Positions 7,828 through 10,025 of a DNA stretch of 10,025 bases are shown one piece after another. The DNA is from Anaerolineae bacterium (GTDB lineage Bacteria > Chloroflexota > Anaerolineae > B4-G1 > DUEL01). The stretch lies in assembly GCA_016926575.1 (NCBI GenBank), contig JAFGOJ010000497.1, positions 1 to 10,025 of the forward strand, in the 5' to 3' direction. Position 1 is the first letter of the stretch; each line of letters starts with the position of its first letter. Both the position numbers and the translations under genes were made by a program. The notes under the pieces are model-generated. The model did no database searches. It saw only the letters and a program-made list of their open reading frames with translations, and had not been told where the DNA came from.

Positions 7828-9015
7828 TTACTCCCTCACACTCAGGTACGTCACCACGTTCTCCACCTGCCCCGTCTCGGCTGCCTTGAGCGCGTCGCGA
7901 TAAACCCCTTCGATCTCGCGGGGCACGATATCGCGCCCGCCCAGGCCGAAGACGTAATCGGATACCGGCACCTGCACGCCGTGACGCGTCAGCGCCGCCA
8001 CGATCTCCAGGTAAAGCGGCCCGGCGTTGTCCATCGCCCCGAAGGAGATCGAGCGATCCATGACCGCCACCGCTTTGACGCCGCTCAACGCCTCGGCCAT
8101 TTCCCGGGCGGGGAAGGGCCGGAAGACGCGCGGCTTGAGCAGGCCCACCTTCAGCCCCTCGCCCCGCAGTTGGTCGACCACGACCTTGGCCGTGCCAGCG
8201 GTGGAGTTGGCGACCACGACGGCTGCCTCGGCGTCGTCCAGCTTGTAGGCCTCGAACAGGCCGTAGCTGCGGTTGAACTGCTTGTTGAACTCGGCCGCCA
8301 CGTCCAGGATGACCCGGGTAGCGTTCTCCATCGCCAGGACCTGCTGGCGCTTGTGCTCGTAGTAGTAGTCGTAGAAATCGAGCGGGCCGAAGGTCTTGGG
8401 GTTCTCGATGTCGAGCAGCGGCCACTGGGGCTTGTACTCCCCTACGAACGCCTTCACGTCTGCGTCCTCAAAGACCTCCACTCTCTCCATCCCGTGGCTG
8501 GTGATAAAGCCGTCCTGGCAGACGGCCACGGGCAGCAGCACGTCGGGGTGCTCGGCGATGCGCACGGCCTGGATCATGTTATCGTACGCCTCCTGGCCGC
8601 TCTCGGAGAAGAGGATGATCCAGCCGGCATCGCGCATGCCCATCACGTCGGAGTGATCGCAGTGGATGTTGATGGGCGCTGAAAGCGCGCGGTTGACCAG
8701 GCACATCACGATGGGGCAGCGGTTGGAGGCGGCGATGTAGACGATCTCCCACATCAGCGCCAGGCCGTTGGCCGCGGTGGCGGTCATCACCCGCGCCCCG
8801 GCCGAGGCGGCCCCCACGCAGGCGCTCATCGCGCTGTGCTCGCTCTCTACGCAGACGAACTCTGTATCCACCAGCCCATCGGCCACATACTCGGCGAAGA
8901 ACTCGACCGTCTCCGTCTGCGGCGTGATCGGGTAAGCGGCGACCACGTCGGGGTTGATCTGGCGCATCGCCATGGCAACGGCGTTGTCGCCGGTCAATGC
9001 TTCGAATGTGCTCAT
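7828..9015 (-). CDS. porA: Pyruvate:ferredoxin oxidoreductase, alpha subunit
   Basis: A 395-residue protein, typical for PorA. It supplies the pyrimidine-binding and transketolase-like domain that completes the TPP active site with PorB, plus the C-terminal domain II. The signature YPITPQT is at 28-34 and VESEHSA at 56-62, containing the acidic residue expected to activate TPP. TAANGLALMWE (80-90) and CLVNRALSAP (105-114) follow; Arg109 sits where substrate-binding Arg is expected in the family. KPRVFRPFP and VMDRSISFGAM lie in the C-terminal half. I chose the ATG at 9015 because GAGGAG (9023-9028) precedes it by 7 bases and the protein then begins just before the conserved GDNAVAMA. The frame stays open to an ATG at 9072, but that would overlap porD by 53 bases and add a non-conserved basic peptide. 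It begins 4 bases after porD and ends 3 bases before porB. Confidence 0.92.
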   Translation of the reverse strand: MSTFEALTGDNAVAMAMRQINPDVVAAYPITPQTETVEFFAEYVADGLVDTEFVCVESEHSAMSACVGAASAGARVMTATAANGLALMWEIVYIAASNRCPIVMCLVNRALSAPINIHCDHSDVMGMRDAGWIILFSESGQEAYDNMIQAVRIAEHPDVLLPVAVCQDGFITSHGMERVEVFEDADVKAFVGEYKPQWPLLDIENPKTFGPLDFYDYYYEHKRQQVLAMENATRVILDVAAEFNKQFNRSYGLFEAYKLDDAEAAVVVANSTAGTAKVVVDQLRGEGLKVGLLKPRVFRPFPAREMAEALSGVKAVAVMDRSISFGAMDNAGPLYLEIVAALTRHGVQVPVSDYVFGLGGRDIVPREIEGVYRDALKAAETGQVENVVTYLSVRE

Positions 9016-9019
9016 CGGT

Positions 9020-9376
9020 CTACTCCTCAACCTTTCCTTCCTCGACGATGCGGATGCACAGGCGAGGGTCATCCCTGGCCAGGTCTTCCCCTGCCGCCTT
9101 GATGACTTTCTCGTTGACCGGGCAGATGGCGGCGCAGATGCCGCAGCCCTTGCAGTGCTCCAGGTCGAAGCCGGTCATTTTCTCGTTCTCCGCATCCACC
9201 AGAATGCTGGAATCCGGGCAGAACAGCCAGCACTGGAAGCAGTGGATGCACTCTGCCTCGCCGCGCACGGGGCGGAAGGCTCGCCAGCTGCCGGTGCGGT
9301 ACTCGACCGAGTTCCCGGCCTCCAGGATCATCCCGGCGATGGGGATCTCTTTCCAACCTTTGGGTTCCATGGCCAT
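9020..9376 (-). CDS. porD: Pyruvate:ferredoxin oxidoreductase, delta subunit (2x[4Fe-4S] ferredoxin)
   Basis: A 118-residue ferredoxin-like subunit that passes electrons from the TPP/cluster site of PorAB to external ferredoxin. Two full cluster motifs are present: Cys43, 46, 49 and 53 (CIHCFQCWLFCP) and Cys75, 78, 81 and 85 (CKGCGICAAICP). The stretch SWRAFRPV just before the first motif is typical of PorD rather than of free ferredoxins. Two in-frame ATGs compete. The one at 9376 has AGGAAGG (9384-9390) 7 bases upstream, and the one at 9370 has GGAG (9377-9380) 6 bases upstream; they differ by only two residues. The gene starts 3 bases after porG and ends 4 bases before porA, implying translational coupling. 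Confidence 0.92.
   Translation of the reverse strand: MAMEPKGWKEIPIAGMILEAGNSVEYRTGSWRAFRPVRGEAECIHCFQCWLFCPDSSILVDAENEKMTGFDLEHCKGCGICAAICPVNEKVIKAAGEDLARDDPRLCIRIVEEGKVEE
9023..9028 (-). promoter_or_regulatory. Ribosome binding site that sets the porA start
   Basis: GAGGAG on the minus strand, 7 bases before the ATG at 9015 and overlapping the last codons of porD. It supports the short form of PorA over the ATG at 9072. Confidence 0.75.
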
Positions 9377-9379
9377 CTC

Positions 9380-9952
9380 CTAACCTTCCTGAACCTCTTC
9401 TGCTGCACGGCGCATCGCCCGCACGTTCGCCTCCACCATCTCCGGCGAGATCTTTTTGCCGAACCAGGCGCGCAGTTTTTCGGCCAGGTCGTCGATGTCA
9501 AAGATCCCGGTGGCGCTGGCAAAGGCGCCAAGCATGGGGGTGTTCGTGATGTCCCTTCCCATCTCCTCGATGGCGATGTGGCTGGCGTCGACGGTGCACA
9601 CCTTGCCAGTCCCGAAGCTGGTGGCCGTGCGCACCTCCGCCGGGCTCTGGGAGGTGTTGACGAGCAGCGTGCCGTTCTCCTTGAGACCCTCTGCCACCGC
9701 CACCACGCCCAGCAGCGTGGGGTCGAGCACCAGCACTACGTCGGGCTCCTGGATCTGCGAGTGGATGGTGATAGGCTTGGAGCTCAGGCGGGTGAACGCG
9801 CGGATGGGAGCCCCCATCCGTTCCGGCCCGAAATCGGGAAAGGCCTGGAAGTACTGGCCGCTGCCCATGGCGGTCTCGGCCAGCAGCTTGCCAGCGGTGA
9901 CCACGCCCTGACCTCCTCGACCGTGCCAGCGGATCTCGGTCAACTCTGTCAT
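9380..9952 (-). CDS. porG: Pyruvate:ferredoxin oxidoreductase, gamma subunit
   Basis: A 190-residue protein of the pyruvate ferredoxin/flavodoxin oxidoreductase gamma family (domain III in fused enzymes), which helps bind CoA and hold the complex together. Diagnostic motifs are WHGRGGQGVVTAG (9-21) near the N-terminus and the stretch FPDFGPERMGAP (38-49). PDVVLVLDPTLL and NTPMLGAFA follow, both usual for PorG. The ATG at 9952 has AAGGAG (9960-9965) 7 bases upstream. It is the first gene of the four-gene operon. Length and motif order are normal, and nothing suggests degeneration. Assignment to pyruvate rather than another 2-oxoacid rests on the overall resemblance of all four subunits. Confidence 0.9.
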   Translation of the reverse strand: MTELTEIRWHGRGGQGVVTAGKLLAETAMGSGQYFQAFPDFGPERMGAPIRAFTRLSSKPITIHSQIQEPDVVLVLDPTLLGVVAVAEGLKENGTLLVNTSQSPAEVRTATSFGTGKVCTVDASHIAIEEMGRDITNTPMLGAFASATGIFDIDDLAEKLRAWFGKKISPEMVEANVRAMRRAAEEVQEG

Positions 9953-9959
9953 AACATCT

Positions 9960-9965
9960 CTCCTT
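9960..9965 (-). promoter_or_regulatory. Ribosome binding site of porG
   Basis: AAGGAG on the minus strand with 7-base spacing to the porG ATG, a near-ideal Shine-Dalgarno. It marks the translation entry point of the por operon. Confidence 0.75.
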
Positions 9966-10000
9966 AGCGAATTATGCCGTAACGACTCAGCCGACGAAGA

Positions 10001-10025
10001 AAAGTGGGGGGGAGTGGCGGGCGGC
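10001..10025 (-). other. Probable half of a hairpin cut by the window edge, upstream of porG
   Basis: Read on the minus strand, this stretch gives CGCCCGCCACTCCC, then a C run, then CACTTTTCTT beginning at base 10004. That looks like the 3' arm of a GC-rich hairpin followed by a T-rich tract, as expected for a terminator of a gene beyond the right edge. The core GTGGCGGGCG (10014-10023, plus strand) is identical to 6834-6843 in the convergent-region hairpin. The other arm is not in the window, so this remains tentative. Confidence 0.4.

Noticed and set aside
6676..8682. Plus-strand open frame of 668 codons opposite porB and porA
   Set aside because: The porA and porB reading frames have full family motifs. 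The plus-strand product has none and starts inside the surface-protein gene.
9016..9072. Longer PorA start at 9072
   Set aside because: It would overlap porD by 53 bases and add a 19-residue non-conserved peptide, while the ATG at 9015 has a well-placed GAGGAG.
9971..9976. CATAAT on the minus strand as a -10 box for the por operon
   Set aside because: No matching -35 element is visible at 16-18 bases, and the implied transcript start would fall on the porG ribosome binding site.

Overview
The window looks like a piece of a high-GC bacterial chromosome, most likely from a Chloroflexota (Anaerolineae-like) organism. Two things suggest this: a giant secreted beta-repeat protein ending in the tail VYLPLVLRNY, a C-terminal motif I associate with secreted proteins of that phylum, and a four-subunit pyruvate:ferredoxin oxidoreductase operon of the kind used by anaerobes. 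The taxonomic call is an inference from protein style, not from a marker gene.

Left two thirds (2-6763, plus strand): the 3' part of one very large gene for an exported or cell-surface protein. The reading frame is open at the left edge, so the signal peptide and any N-terminal domain lie outside. What is visible is a chain of beta-sandwich modules. There is one divergent DUF11-like module, then four DUF11/TIGR01451-type modules, then three degenerate copies of a different repeat (about 145-180 residues each). Five more DUF11-type modules follow, then a PKD-like domain, two nearly identical 95-residue Ig-like modules, a second PKD domain and the short hydrophobic tail. Modules 1-4 and 6-9 resemble each other in the same order, which suggests a duplicated four-module cassette.

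Middle (6764-6888): a 125-base convergent intergenic region holding two strong hairpins. One sits about 22-25 bases past the stop of each flanking transcription unit, so they probably act as back-to-back terminators.

Right third (6889-9952, minus strand): a complete, tightly packed operon porG-porD-porA-porB (gamma, delta/ferredoxin, alpha, beta). The genes are separated by only 3-4 bases, each with a purine-rich ribosome binding site. The enzyme interconverts pyruvate + CoA with acetyl-CoA + CO2 while reducing ferredoxin. The last 73 bases (9953-10025) are the leader of porG. They end in what looks like one arm of a hairpin cut by the window edge, sharing a 10-base core with the convergent-region hairpin.

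No CRISPR, tRNA, rRNA, transposase, phage or defence gene is visible. The por operon is ordinary. The most unusual material is the architecture of the surface protein and the repeated hairpin core on both sides of the operon. I see no convincing evidence of a new biological system here.
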